Positions 53,152 to 62,045 are shown, numbered from the stretch's first letter. The stretch is DNA of 64,000 bases from CAZLMW01 sp964560875 (GCA_964560875.1 CAZLMW010000015.1:1-64000), one strand, 5' to 3'. A program made the numbers and translations. The notes: generated by a model from the sequence alone, not told the origin.

Positions 53152-53580
53152 GGCGCTTCGCGAGCGTCGGATTCTGCAGTCGGCGGACGCGCCACACGAT
53201 GGCACGTTCCCGCCGCCGCGCGTCTCGCCATGAGCCCCTTCTACGGCTCCGCTTCGGCTGCGCCGCCCTGCGACGAGTAGCCGGCCCCTGTCGGGCTGAA
53301 TGACTCTATCGGGTCGACGTACGAAACACGGTGTCTGCGCCATGCCGCATCGTAGCCGAAACTCGACGGATACTGACGCCAAACTCGCGGCGACGCCGTC
53401 CCGCGTGGTCGGCCTTGTTGCGGCGGCTGACAGTACAGCTCCCTCAGTTTGCGCAGGTCTCGAACAATCGTTGTCGAGGGGATCGCAGAGCGTCATTCGG
53501 TTGATCTGACCACAAACAGCGCCGCAGCAGTCTGGGTCACGGCGATGCTCATCCTACCGGTCGAGGTTCACTACGGATCG
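53152..53580. other. 429-bp gap without a recognised gene
   Basis: The gap lies between two minus-strand genes, so it holds the 3' untranslated region of the subtilase gene and the promoter of the exported-protein gene. Short open frames exist but lack good starts. I see no repeat or hairpin of note. Confidence 0.4.
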
Positions 53581-56136
53581 CTACGTCTCGATGACCGTGC
53601 TGACCTCGATCTGGTTCGCGACTGGGGTCCAGATGTCCGCGTCCACGTCATCGGTCTCGATGGACACGATCAGCGCGTACCGCGCGCCCTTCTCGCTGCG
53701 GTCGCGCCTCTTCTGCTCCTTCCACCAGCCCGTCACAGGAAAGACTGCGACGGAGCCGCGCTCGGCGATGTCCGCCGCGAAACCGGTGAGTACGTCCGAA
53801 TGGATGGAGCCCCGGTCCCTGGCTGTGGGGCCGAGGAACCAGCCGTCGTTGTGACCGCTCGCGGACGGCCGCTCGTCGTCCTCGTTCATGGCCGCCTTGT
53901 TCAATCGCTTCCGGAACCTTTCGGCCGACTCTGTCGCGCTCTTCACCTGGAAGCGTAGCCCGTGGGACTGGTAGCGATGCCGCGTCTGCCAGCCACGACG
54001 CCCGGGGTTCGGTTCGATGAAGTAGGACAGCGTCACCCGGACCCTGACCTGCGCATCACCGAGCGCCAGTAGGGCATCTCGGGGCCATGGCAGGTCGTGG
54101 AAGTAGATCTCCCGCAGGCCGCCCTCGTCGAACGGCCGGATGGTGTCCTCGACGAGGAGTGTCACTGCGCTCGCCGCGCTGCGGAGCGCCCGTCCGAGGT
54201 CCGGCACACCGTAGCCGTAGCGCTGAACCAGCCGACCTCGCGCCGTCCGGCCCCCAGCGTCGACAAGGTGCTGGCGCATGCGGGGCGTCCACTCGGCCGA
54301 GTGGACGACGAGCGCCCGCACCGTCTCCGGCCACGCAGTCGGGTACGCCGCGAGGATCCGGGCGCACATCCGCGCTCCGAGAGCGCCGGCGGCGCTGGTG
54401 GCCCAGGTCGACACGAATGCCTTTTCGTGCGGGCGGAAGTAGGTCGTCAAGAGGTTGAGGTCGTCACACGGGAAGTCGATGGCCCCCAGAGCGTCGTGAA
54501 CGATGTTGCCGCCCTCGAACACCACGTCGGGCTTCAGCGGCCAAGTCTTCTGGAAGACCATCGAAGTGGTACTCCACGGAGAGAGCTCCCCGCGTTCGGC
54601 CAGCGGTGACCAGCCTTCCCAGTCGGACTCTTGGATAACCACTTTGTTCGTGTAGGCCCCCACAGTGAGCGCGTTCCAAGCCTGCCCGGGGTCATGAATG
54701 GCTTCCAGATCGCTGCGGTTGAGATGCTCCGCGACCAGGTCGAGCTCACCGACGTTACCGGCGCTGACCACGAACAGCCGCTGGTAGGCCGCATCGTCGT
54801 CGTCCAAATACTTCAGTCCGCTGTCGGACGGGTCGAAAGAACGACCTGCTGCGAGCGCGTCCACCGCCGCAGACCAGGAGGTCGGCTGGCCTCGGTCGCG
54901 CGCATCCGTCGAGGCGACGGCCATCGAGAACACCCGCGGGCGGTCCGGTGCCTCAATCTCGGGTCGACTCGCCGCCTCGGCCGTGATCGCACCGTACAAG
55001 TCGGGATCACTGGCACCGGCAGGCGGTAGGATCTTCACGGACTCAAGCTGATGAGCGAGCGTGACCGCTTCGTTCGAGTCGAGCACTGGTACCAGGTCGC
55101 CGAACAGCGCCAGTCCGGCCATCGCCGTACCGTGACCGTTGTGATCGTGCGCGCCCCACGCTGGGTCCACTGTGTGACAGTCGGAGGCAGGGAGCGCGCC
55201 GCCCAAGAGCGGGTGCCCACGATTGACGCCGGTGTCCAAGACGCACACGGCTGGAGGGTTGCCACCCTGATGTCCGATTCGCCCAAGAAGCTCATCGACC
55301 CACGCTGCCTGGTCCGCTGGACGCTCGCTCATGAAGAATGAGGGGGTCTCCTTGGCCCGCTGCATCTCCGCGATGTCGCCAAGAACGTTGAGGGACAAGG
55401 CAAGGTCGGAGGCCGTACCACGTATCAAGGTCACGATGCGATCTTCGAACACTAGGCGTCGATCGGCAACGCGTACACCGGTCTGATCGGCGAAGTCGTG
55501 GAGACGCCTGAGCTCGCTTCCGTCGGTGCGTCGGAGCCAGACCTCCCACCAGATCGGCTGGTCCGCTCTGGCAGGGTACGCCGACGCGTCGTCTGTCCAA
55601 AGCGCACGGAGCTCTGCCAGGCGGATACTCGCCACCCGGTCGTACGCATTCGCGTGACGCGGCTTCGTTCTGCCTTCGGGGGGCTGGGACTCGTATTTCT
55701 CAAGCTGCGAGATGAAGTGCGTGATCTCGACATCGGGAACGAACACGGTTGCGTGCTGCACCGTGGTGTCGTTAACGCCCTCCGCCGTCGTCTCTCCGCG
55801 AGCCGACACAACCTCGATGTGCTTGCGTGGGTCCTTCTTTCGGCGCTTCTCGAGGCTGGTCAGGGCCAAGTCGAGGCCGGGGAACGACTCGAACTCAAGG
55901 TAGATGCCTGGGGTATTCCCCTCGACGTCGATCTCCGTTGCGTTCACCCGTGCCCTTGCAACATCACGAGCACCCTCGATGGATCGGCGAAGGCGCTGAC
56001 CATGTGCGGCCCGACCTGCGGCCGGCTCGACGGGCTTTCGCCCACCACCACCGCCCGGGTGACGGGTGTAGGGCTGCCTTGTTCGCCACGGCGCAGTGGG
56101 AACTCGGAGGTGCTTTCTGTCTCGACTGTGCGGCAC
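53581..56136 (-). CDS. ietS: Subtilisin-like serine protease, IetS-type (ietAS defence system)
   Basis: 851 aa from ATG 56136, 30 bp after the stop of the AAA ATPase. The N-terminal ~250 residues form an extra domain (NATEIDVEGNTPGIYLEFES; PDVEITHFISQLEKYESQPP). The S8 peptidase core then shows catalytic Asp in VCVLDTGVNRGHP (~300), His in HDHNGHGTAMAG (~334), an oxyanion-hole Asn in VVSAGN (~448), and Ser in TWATSAAGALGARM (~580). The layout, the size and the AAA partner match IetS of the ietAS anti-phage system (family knowledge). No signal peptide is visible, consistent with an intracellular protease. Confidence 0.88.
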   Translation of the reverse strand: MPHSRDRKHLRVPTAPWRTRQPYTRHPGGGGGRKPVEPAAGRAAHGQRLRRSIEGARDVARARVNATEIDVEGNTPGIYLEFESFPGLDLALTSLEKRRKKDPRKHIEVVSARGETTAEGVNDTTVQHATVFVPDVEITHFISQLEKYESQPPEGRTKPRHANAYDRVASIRLAELRALWTDDASAYPARADQPIWWEVWLRRTDGSELRRLHDFADQTGVRVADRRLVFEDRIVTLIRGTASDLALSLNVLGDIAEMQRAKETPSFFMSERPADQAAWVDELLGRIGHQGGNPPAVCVLDTGVNRGHPLLGGALPASDCHTVDPAWGAHDHNGHGTAMAGLALFGDLVPVLDSNEAVTLAHQLESVKILPPAGASDPDLYGAITAEAASRPEIEAPDRPRVFSMAVASTDARDRGQPTSWSAAVDALAAGRSFDPSDSGLKYLDDDDAAYQRLFVVSAGNVGELDLVAEHLNRSDLEAIHDPGQAWNALTVGAYTNKVVIQESDWEGWSPLAERGELSPWSTTSMVFQKTWPLKPDVVFEGGNIVHDALGAIDFPCDDLNLLTTYFRPHEKAFVSTWATSAAGALGARMCARILAAYPTAWPETVRALVVHSAEWTPRMRQHLVDAGGRTARGRLVQRYGYGVPDLGRALRSAASAVTLLVEDTIRPFDEGGLREIYFHDLPWPRDALLALGDAQVRVRVTLSYFIEPNPGRRGWQTRHRYQSHGLRFQVKSATESAERFRKRLNKAAMNEDDERPSASGHNDGWFLGPTARDRGSIHSDVLTGFAADIAERGSVAVFPVTGWWKEQKRRDRSEKGARYALIVSIETDDVDADIWTPVANQIEVSTVIET

Positions 56137-56166
56137 GCGACTTCTCCAAGCTGGAATACAGCCGTT

Positions 56167-57153
56167 CTACCGCTGCATCCCTCGTCGCTCCGATAGCGCG
56201 CAGACGAGGCCGCGTGTGTCGATCACCATCCGATCGTCGAGCAGCGCGTCCTTGGCAGCCTGCTCGCAGGCGCGTGTCAGATCGGCATGGCTCAGGCCTT
56301 CGCTGGCCGACGTGGCCTCGGACCACTCCACGTGGCCGGTGTCGAGTAGCGCGAGGCGGTCCTGCATCACGAGGGTGGCGATCTCCGACGTCGGCAGAGC
56401 GTACTCGAACACCGCGTCGAAACGTCTGAAGAGGGCCTCGTCGAGCAGACCAACGTGGTTGGTGGCGCCAACAAGCAAGCTCTCGGATGCATCCTGCTCA
56501 ATGAACTGCAGAAATGAGTTGAGCACGCGCCGGATCTCGCCCACGTCGTTGCCACCGCCTCGCTGGCTGCCGAGCGCGTCGAACTCGTCGAACAGGTAGA
56601 CGCCGCGAGTCTCGGCGATGGCGTCGAAAACGACCCGGAGTTTTGCAGCCGTCTCGCCGAGGAACCGGGTTATTAGTCCGTGGAGCTGAATCGTGAACAG
56701 TGGCAGCCCGAGTTCCCCGGCGAGTGCCGACGCCGTCATCGTCTTGCCCGTCCCCGGCGGACCGATGAGCAACAGCTTGCGCTGGGGATCGAACCCGTGG
56801 CTACGGAGGTGCCGGCGACGCCGCTGCTCGCGTATGACGCGGTGCAGACGCTGTTCGAGGTCTTGGGCAAGAGCCATGTCGGCAAGTCGGGTCTTCGGAT
56901 AAGCAACCGTCAGCAACCCAGCCAGCTCACCGCGAGGCTGGGCGATTGGGACCGGATGAGACGTGCGGCCTGCCTCGGCCTTGGCAGTTCGCGCCTTGGC
57001 CTGGTCGACCAGATCGCGGAGTTCTTGGGCCATCCGACCGTGGCCTGACCGCGCGGCCCGTGCGGCGACCTGCAGCGCCACGGCGTAGAACCGCGCGTCA
57101 TCGCCATCGGCATGACTGCGGATCAGCGCCTTCAGTTGCTCTGCCTTGGCCAT
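56167..57153 (-). CDS. ietA: AAA+ ATPase, IetA-type (ietAS defence system)
   Basis: 328 aa from ATG 57153; an ATG seven codons earlier is possible. The N-terminal 60 residues are helical (LKALIRSHADGDDARFYAVA). The AAA+ core has LLIGPPGTGKTMTASALAG (Walker A, ~130), VYLFDEFDALGSQRGGG (Walker B, ~185), a sensor-1 GATNHVGLLDEALF and an arginine-finger FRRFDAVFEY, then a C-terminal helical lid. Next to an S8 protease in the same direction, this is the ietAS pairing. In that system the ATPase is thought to sense or unfold a target and act with the protease in phage defence; the details here are inferred. Confidence 0.88.
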   Translation of the reverse strand: MAKAEQLKALIRSHADGDDARFYAVALQVAARAARSGHGRMAQELRDLVDQAKARTAKAEAGRTSHPVPIAQPRGELAGLLTVAYPKTRLADMALAQDLEQRLHRVIREQRRRRHLRSHGFDPQRKLLLIGPPGTGKTMTASALAGELGLPLFTIQLHGLITRFLGETAAKLRVVFDAIAETRGVYLFDEFDALGSQRGGGNDVGEIRRVLNSFLQFIEQDASESLLVGATNHVGLLDEALFRRFDAVFEYALPTSEIATLVMQDRLALLDTGHVEWSEATSASEGLSHADLTRACEQAAKDALLDDRMVIDTRGLVCALSERRGMQR

Positions 57154-57207
57154 CGAGGTCCTTCGGGGCGTCATCTCTCGCTGTGGCCACCGTGAGTCCG
57201 CGCCTTC

Positions 57208-57227
57208 CCGCCATCCTGACATGGCGG
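57208..57227. promoter_or_regulatory. Inverted repeat upstream of ietA
   Basis: CCGCCAT-CCTGAC-ATGGCGG is a perfect 7-bp inverted repeat with a six-base spacer, 55 bp before the ietA start and 136 bp before the divergent gene. It is a candidate operator or a short transcript stem. Confidence 0.35.
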
Positions 57228-57362
57228 AGATCCCGCGTCACGAGACGTCCTCTCCCAGGCCGGGGCTCGGGGCCGCCGGGGCAGTAGCTTGGAGTCGATG
57301 AGATCCGCGCTGGTTCTTCACGTTCCGATGGACATGAAGAGACCCAAGTAGTACGCCGGGGT

Positions 57363-58046
57363 ATGCCCATCAAAACGAGTACTGGCCCGGAGTGGCGGGC
57401 CTTCATCAACTGGCACACCGAAGCCGTCCTACTCCGCGCGGTTAGTACCGACCGGCACCCATACCTGTCTCACAACGGCTGGTTCGTCATCCTGTCGGCG
57501 ACCGTCCCAGAAGACACCCATATCGCGCCCGAAGAGTCGCTTGAGATCGTCTACATCGGCGACGCATTCGCAGTTTCACTGAGGGAGAAGCTGTCGCGAC
57601 CTGGCTCTCTGCGAACGCGGATCGAAGCTGCCACTCCGCGCGGCAAGCGCCTCATCGTATTGCTGGGTCGAGCAACCAATCGCAGTCGCAAACGACGCAC
57701 CACCGACTACCTCGACGGCGTCCTGCGTGCGTTGCGCAAGCGCCACAAGCCTCTCGTCACCGATGCTCGGTCGAACGGGCCGTACCGCGGCAAGACGGTG
57801 TCGGTCGTCAACGAAGGCGATTTCTTCCCGCTGAAACCGAAAGTGCTGTTGCGCCCTGATGCTTCCGAGTCGGCCCGTTCTGATACGCAGGGGGCGGCCG
57901 TGGCAACTGAGAATGACGAACTCGCGACGTCGCGACGCACTGTGGTTCGCCGCAAGAACTCGGGCCGGATTCGTGAGTCGGGCGGTGCGGCTGCGAATCG
58001 ACAGCCGTCCGGCGCTTCAGTCTCGGGCGGAACGGACTACGCCTGA
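57363..58046 (+). CDS. Hypothetical protein divergent from ietAS
   Basis: 227 aa from ATG 57363. The first 140 residues look folded: GWFVILSATVPEDTHIAPEE, then LEIVYIGDAFAVSLREKLSR and GKRLIVLLGRATN. The VYIG string and the later helix recall GIY-YIG-type folds, but the key Arg/His/Glu residues are not all present, so this is only a hint. The last ~70 residues are Ser/Arg-rich and probably disordered. It is convergent with the SspB-like gene (10-bp overlap of the 3' ends) and shares the 209-bp divergent region with ietA. It may be an accessory gene of that defence locus. Confidence 0.6.
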   Translation: MPIKTSTGPEWRAFINWHTEAVLLRAVSTDRHPYLSHNGWFVILSATVPEDTHIAPEESLEIVYIGDAFAVSLREKLSRPGSLRTRIEAATPRGKRLIVLLGRATNRSRKRRTTDYLDGVLRALRKRHKPLVTDARSNGPYRGKTVSVVNEGDFFPLKPKVLLRPDASESARSDTQGAAVATENDELATSRRTVVRRKNSGRIRESGGAAANRQPSGASVSGGTDYA

Positions 58047-59533
58047 TTCGCCGGTTCTTCGGCGCGCGGCAACATGAACTCCATCTGCAGGACGTGCCGT
58101 TTGCCAGGCTCGATCTCGGGGCTGACGGGCTGGCGCAGGACCAACACGATTCTTCCGTCTTCGCTCCTGCCAAGCGCGACCCCTGCGTCCGGCAGCCCTT
58201 CGCCTTCAGCAGGGCGTTCAAGGCCCTCGCGTTCGGCCACCTCGCCCGTCTCGTGGAGTTCTACGGCGGCGTCGAGGGCCTTGCGAATGCCAGCTGGGTA
58301 GTCGTCCGGCCACGCTTGTACGTGCAGCCCACCCTCGTTGGTCGCGACCGCGAAGATCGACCGCCACGGCAACCGGACGCGCTGAATCCTGCCGGTGTGA
58401 TCGGGCATGTTGGTCTCGACGAACAGGCCTGTGATCTTCGCATCCGCCTTGAGACCCGGTAGCCGCAGTGGCACCGCGATGATCGGCACCTCGCCCCATT
58501 CACCCGGCAGCTGCACGCGGTCGGCGCGGCGGTCGGCGATGATGACTGCTCCACCCAGCGCCTGGCAGGCCTCGATGGCGACGCGTTTGTCGACCTCGGG
58601 CGGCGGCGATAGGAAAACGGGGTTCAAATCGGCCGTCGCCTTCACCATGCGGTAGTTGAATGGCACGCCCCGAAACGGTCGCAGCGCCTCGTAGGCTGGG
58701 AACTTGCCGAAGACGGCGTGGAAGCCCGCGTCGGGGAAGTCGGCGGGCCAGAACCAGCCGCTGCCGTCTCGCACATCCTGCATCGCGAGCAGGGCGCCCC
58801 ACGGCACGCGGAATCGCCGCTTCATCTGCCCGGGCGGTTGGAGGGTCCAACGCACGTCGATCCCGGTGACCTGGAGATCGCCAAACGGCGCGGTTCGCTG
58901 CAGCGGACACTGGGTAACGGGACCGGCGATCGGCCAATCCAATCGCGCTCCTGCGGCGGTGTGATCGATCATCAAGACGGTGTTGGCGCCGTCTCGATCG
59001 AGCAGCCACCGCAGCGCGGCGCGCTTGTCGGCCTGGCAGCGATCCGGGTCGATGGTGGAGGGATCGTCGGGCACCTGGAATCGCCACTGCACACCGCCGC
59101 CGGGTTGCTTGGTCGAACGCCCCTCGAACAGGGCGTTGAGCATGGCCTCGAGGTTCTCAGCCCCGCCCTTGCTGTCGCTGAGCCAGGTTGGCAGGTCGGT
59201 GCGGCGGATCCCGCGGGCTCGTTGGCCGCCCTCTGTCGCGCCGATGACGGCCAACAGCGACTTGTAGGGCACACGTGCTTCGCGTCGTTGGCGGTCGGCG
59301 CCGTAGACGTAGCTGAAGTTGTCGTTGTCGGTGCGGTCCGCTTTCAACTCGGTCGCGAAGGCCCATCGCAGCACGACCGGCCGTCCGCGACACATATCGG
59401 GCAGCCCTTCGACGCCATCGTGATCGGGGTCGATGACGGCGACGGCGGGCCCAAGACGCAGCCCCGCGACGAGCAGGTGTTGCAGACCTCCCGCGGCCGC
59501 GACCTTGTCAGCGAGGGTTTTCGGCGTTGCCAT
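58037..59533 (-). CDS. Protein with three SspB-like repeats
   Basis: 498 aa from ATG 59533, with GGAG ten bases upstream; an ATG two codons earlier is possible. Three parts of the chain follow the SspB (ClpXP adaptor) pattern. Unit 1 (1-100): AVAVIDPDHDGVEGLPDMCR, then ARVPYKSLLAVIGATEGG. Unit 2 (~150-265): TVLMIDHTAAGARLDWPIAG, then FRVPWGALLAMQDVRDGSG. Unit 3 (~300-400): GAVIIADRRADRVQLPGEWG, then VRLPWRSIFAVATNEGG. The short V-P-x(2)-A/S-x-x-A-x-x-x-x-x-x-G segment is the SspB hallmark strand and helix. A single SspB domain is ~110 aa; a triple form is unusual. It may select substrates for ClpXP or bind tagged peptides. Confidence 0.7.
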   Translation of the reverse strand: MATPKTLADKVAAAGGLQHLLVAGLRLGPAVAVIDPDHDGVEGLPDMCRGRPVVLRWAFATELKADRTDNDNFSYVYGADRQRREARVPYKSLLAVIGATEGGQRARGIRRTDLPTWLSDSKGGAENLEAMLNALFEGRSTKQPGGGVQWRFQVPDDPSTIDPDRCQADKRAALRWLLDRDGANTVLMIDHTAAGARLDWPIAGPVTQCPLQRTAPFGDLQVTGIDVRWTLQPPGQMKRRFRVPWGALLAMQDVRDGSGWFWPADFPDAGFHAVFGKFPAYEALRPFRGVPFNYRMVKATADLNPVFLSPPPEVDKRVAIEACQALGGAVIIADRRADRVQLPGEWGEVPIIAVPLRLPGLKADAKITGLFVETNMPDHTGRIQRVRLPWRSIFAVATNEGGLHVQAWPDDYPAGIRKALDAAVELHETGEVAEREGLERPAEGEGLPDAGVALGRSEDGRIVLVLRQPVSPEIEPGKRHVLQMEFMLPRAEEPANQA

Positions 59534-59983
59534 GGTCATCTCCGGTTGGTCCGCGATCGCCACGGCCGTCTACCAGCGCTGCGCACGCTTGCAACCCTTC
59601 GTGGCCCTCCCGCGATACCGTACACAAACACGGCTCGTTGCGGCCGCGCAAATCCAATGTGCCTTGCCCCAGTCACGAGGTGGTAGGCGTTGTTCGATCA
59701 GCGATCCACCAGGGCTTGCGAGCCTGGGGCCACTCGCGAACTACGAGCAGGCTCAACGCGCTCGGCTGTGGGCGTATGCCCTCGCGCAGCAAGTGGAGGT
59801 AGTCACGGCACGCCAGCGTACGGTTCTTCTTCCTGCCGTCCAACGGAACCAACGTCGAGCGCGGCGCGGCACCTGCGGGAGTCCAAGATGGTAAAATAAG
59901 GTAGTTTATGGCAGTAGGTCTCTCCTCAGATACTGGCACTACATGGCACTATATGGAGTGAGAGCCCCCGTTTGGAGTCCCTG
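59534..59983. other. 450-bp gap with possible gene remnant and short direct repeats
   Basis: On the minus strand 59673-59939 an 88-codon frame reads DGRKKNRTLACRDYLHLLRE, then LLVVREWPQARKPWWIADRT. This looks protein-like and might be the end of a degraded transposase or another lost gene, but I cannot assign it. The right part (59890-59960) is AT-rich and holds 10-bp direct repeats (59934-59953). Confidence 0.35.
59934..59953. repeat. Two 10-bp direct repeats before the HTH gene
   Basis: TGGCACTACA and TGGCACTATA follow each other directly, and TGG starts a third partial unit. They lie 31 bp before ATG 59984 in an AT-rich stretch, so they may be an operator of the encoded helix-turn-helix protein. 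Confidence 0.4.
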
Positions 59984-60343
59984 ATGCCTCGCCGCCTTCC
60001 GAAAACAACGATTCGCCGCATTCGTGACCTGCGTGAGAAGGGGTGGCGCACCGGGCAGATCGCTGAAGAGCTGCGCGTTCACCGCAAGACGGTCGCGAAA
60101 TACGTCAAGCCGATCGATGACGCTGCCGAAACTGAGGGCCAATACGAAGGCCTCCTGTCGCCCGCTGAATTGGAGAGTCTCAAGACCTTGGTGGGCTTGG
60201 TGCGGTGGTTCACGTGCACATGTGGCGAGCAGGTCCCGTTGCTCACCAATTGCGCGGCGTCTCTGTGCACGAACTGCGATCGCGTCCTGATTCACGCACG
60301 TCACCGCACCCAGATGAAGGAACAGTTGGCGAGGCCGAACTGA
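59984..60343 (+). CDS. Helix-turn-helix protein with Cys cluster
   Basis: 119 aa from ATG 59984, with GGAG seven bases upstream; a TTG four codons earlier is possible. The HTH (residues 8-45) is TIRRIRDLREKGWRTGQIAE, then RVHRKTVAKYV, of the type in IS21/resolvase-like and other HTH_38 domains. A Cys cluster CTCGEQVPLLTNCAASLCTN plus C may form a zinc finger. The C-terminal MKEQLARPN is coded by the first copy of the 88-bp direct repeat, and the same residues recur at 62306. It may control the neighbouring ATPase cassette. Confidence 0.65.
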   Translation: MPRRLPKTTIRRIRDLREKGWRTGQIAEELRVHRKTVAKYVKPIDDAAETEGQYEGLLSPAELESLKTLVGLVRWFTCTCGEQVPLLTNCAASLCTNCDRVLIHARHRTQMKEQLARPN

Positions 60344-60399
60344 GTTCGCCCACGTTGGGGTAGCCTCAACTCGTCGTCACTTGGGGCCGGGGTCTACGC
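60312..60399. repeat. Direct repeat, left copy, flanking the ATPase cassette
   Basis: An 88-bp sequence nearly identical to 62306-62394. Both start AGATGAAGGAACAGTTGGCG and end GGGGCCGGGGTCTACGC, with about six differences including one indel. It spans the 3' end of the HTH gene and a remnant of the end of an XRE-type gene (VDPGPK on the minus strand). Confidence 0.92.
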
Positions 60400-60447
60400 G
60401 CCCATCGTGTCGCAGGTGGGAGAAACCGTCCTGATGTGCAGGGGACG

Positions 60448-60476
60448 TTGACATTAGGAAACCCGAGTTATCTAAT
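60448..60476 (+). promoter_or_regulatory. Strong sigma-70-type promoter giving a leaderless mRNA
   Basis: TTGACA (60448-60453), 17-bp spacer, TCTAAT (60471-60476). The -35 box is perfect and the -10 box has five of six consensus bases. The expected start is at about 60483, which is the ATG of the ATPase gene, so the transcript would be leaderless or nearly so. No Shine-Dalgarno is visible before that ATG. Confidence 0.6.
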
Positions 60477-60482
60477 CGTGAT

Positions 60483-62045
60483 ATGGCTCTGAACCATCTA
60501 ACAGGATGGAGTTTTTACGGGCGATCCAAGGAGCTTCGCGACGTCAACCAGATCTTGTCGCGGGGTACGTGGTTCTTCTGTTCGATCACCGGCAGGCGGC
60601 GCATCGGCAAGACGCGCCTGATCCAAGAGGCGCTCGCGCGACGTCCCGAGCGCCACTTCTACATGCAGGTTCCCGACAGCGACGAGCGGGGCGTCGTCGA
60701 GTCGTTCCAGGAGGCGCTGGAGGACCACCGCGTCGACGTCGATATCGCTCATCGCTTCCGCACGTTCTCCGACATGGCCAACGCCATCGGGCAGCTCTGT
60801 CGCGCGGGCTTCATCGTCATCATCGACGAGTTCCAGTACTTCCATCGCGACGCGCTCGCTCCCTTCACATCGCACCTGCAACGACAGGTCGACCAACTGC
60901 GCGACACCACGGTCGGCGGCCTCTTCGTGCTGGGCTCGATCCACACCGAGATGAGCGCGCTGCTCGACGGTCGCCACTCGCCGCTGTTCAATCGCGTCAC
61001 CGACACGATCGCGGTCGGCCACTGGGACTTCGAGACGCTCTTCGAGATGTTCGCGGCGCACGGCATCTCGGACCCCCGCCAGCAGCTGTTCCTGTGGACG
61101 CTCTTCGAAGGAGTCCCCAAGTTCTACCGCGACTGCTTCGACCAGGGCGTGTTGGTTGCCGAAGAAGACCACCGCCCAGACACGCTGCGCCGGCTGTTCT
61201 TCGAGGGCCCGAGCCCCCTAAAGGACGAGGCCGCCAACTGGTTCCTCGCAGAGCTGCGAGGGAGCTACGAGAGCCTGCTCCGGTTGGTCGCCAAACACGG
61301 GCCGTGCCCTCTGGGCGTGTTGCGCGCCGAGTACGCCCGAGCCGGCTCGGGCGACGAACGCAAGCTGAGCGCGTACCTTGCCATCCTGACGCAGCGCTAC
61401 GAAATGGTCGCCAAGCTGCAGCCGATCTTCGAGGTGCAGGGTGGCCGCAAGGCCCGATATGTGCTGCGCGACAACTTCCTCGCGGCCTGGCTCAAGGCGG
61501 TCGGGCGCAACGTTCGCGCCGCCCGGATTCAGCCGCTGCAGGCGCCGTTGGATCGCTGCTCCGAGCTGCTCATGGAGCACGAGGGCTGGACGTTCGAGCG
61601 TGCGGTTCGTCAGCTCACGGTCGAATGTAGCCGCAAGGGTGTTGGAGACTTCCAGCTTACCGAGATGGTTCGCGGCTACTGGAACAAGACCCGTGTGGGC
61701 GCTGGCGTAGAGTTGGACCTCGTCGCCGTGGACGGCGGCAGGCAGATCGTGCGCTTCGGCTCGTGCAAGCGATCCCAGACCGGCTTTCGGCGTGGCGGAC
61801 TCGACAAGTTCCAGGCGCACATCGATCGATTCCTCCGCACCAAGACCGGTCAGCCGTTGCGCGACTGGAGGGTCGAGCGTGCACTCTACTGCACCGTGTT
61901 CGAGCCGGAGATGCGGCGAGAGCTCGCGGCCAAGGCGTATGTATGCATCGACCTGAACGACTTCAAGGGCTGGCTGAGCAACCGTCGCGAGGGCGGTGGA
62001 AGACAAAGGGATCTGTTCGCGGCTGTCGAGGAACCGTCGGCATGA
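60483..62045 (+). CDS. STAND/archaeal-type ATPase with C-terminal DUF234-like nuclease-fold domain
   Basis: 520 aa from ATG 60483. FYGRSKELRDVNQILSRGTW is the typical start. Walker A is ITGRRRIGKTRLIQEAL (~36), and Walker B is FIVIIDEFQYFHRDA (~114). A winged-helix region follows (~270-330, LRLVAKHGPCPLGVLRAEYA), then a PD-(D/E)xK-like C-terminal fold: GVELDLVAVDGGRQIVRFGS followed by CK, where the acidic residues and Lys fit but the usual E-x-K Glu is Cys. This is the DUF234-type architecture of archaeal ATPases, also seen in mobile elements. It is flanked by 88-89-bp direct repeats and is driven by a strong, leaderless promoter. It may be an antiviral or selfish cassette gene. Confidence 0.85.
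   Translation: MALNHLTGWSFYGRSKELRDVNQILSRGTWFFCSITGRRRIGKTRLIQEALARRPERHFYMQVPDSDERGVVESFQEALEDHRVDVDIAHRFRTFSDMANAIGQLCRAGFIVIIDEFQYFHRDALAPFTSHLQRQVDQLRDTTVGGLFVLGSIHTEMSALLDGRHSPLFNRVTDTIAVGHWDFETLFEMFAAHGISDPRQQLFLWTLFEGVPKFYRDCFDQGVLVAEEDHRPDTLRRLFFEGPSPLKDEAANWFLAELRGSYESLLRLVAKHGPCPLGVLRAEYARAGSGDERKLSAYLAILTQRYEMVAKLQPIFEVQGGRKARYVLRDNFLAAWLKAVGRNVRAARIQPLQAPLDRCSELLMEHEGWTFERAVRQLTVECSRKGVGDFQLTEMVRGYWNKTRVGAGVELDLVAVDGGRQIVRFGSCKRSQTGFRRGGLDKFQAHIDRFLRTKTGQPLRDWRVERALYCTVFEPEMRRELAAKAYVCIDLNDFKGWLSNRREGGGRQRDLFAAVEEPSA

Noticed and set aside
59673..59939. Degraded transposase gene
   Set aside because: The frame looks protein-like (LLVVREWPQARKPWW) but no DDE residues or terminal repeats can be seen, so it is only mentioned under the intergenic stretch.
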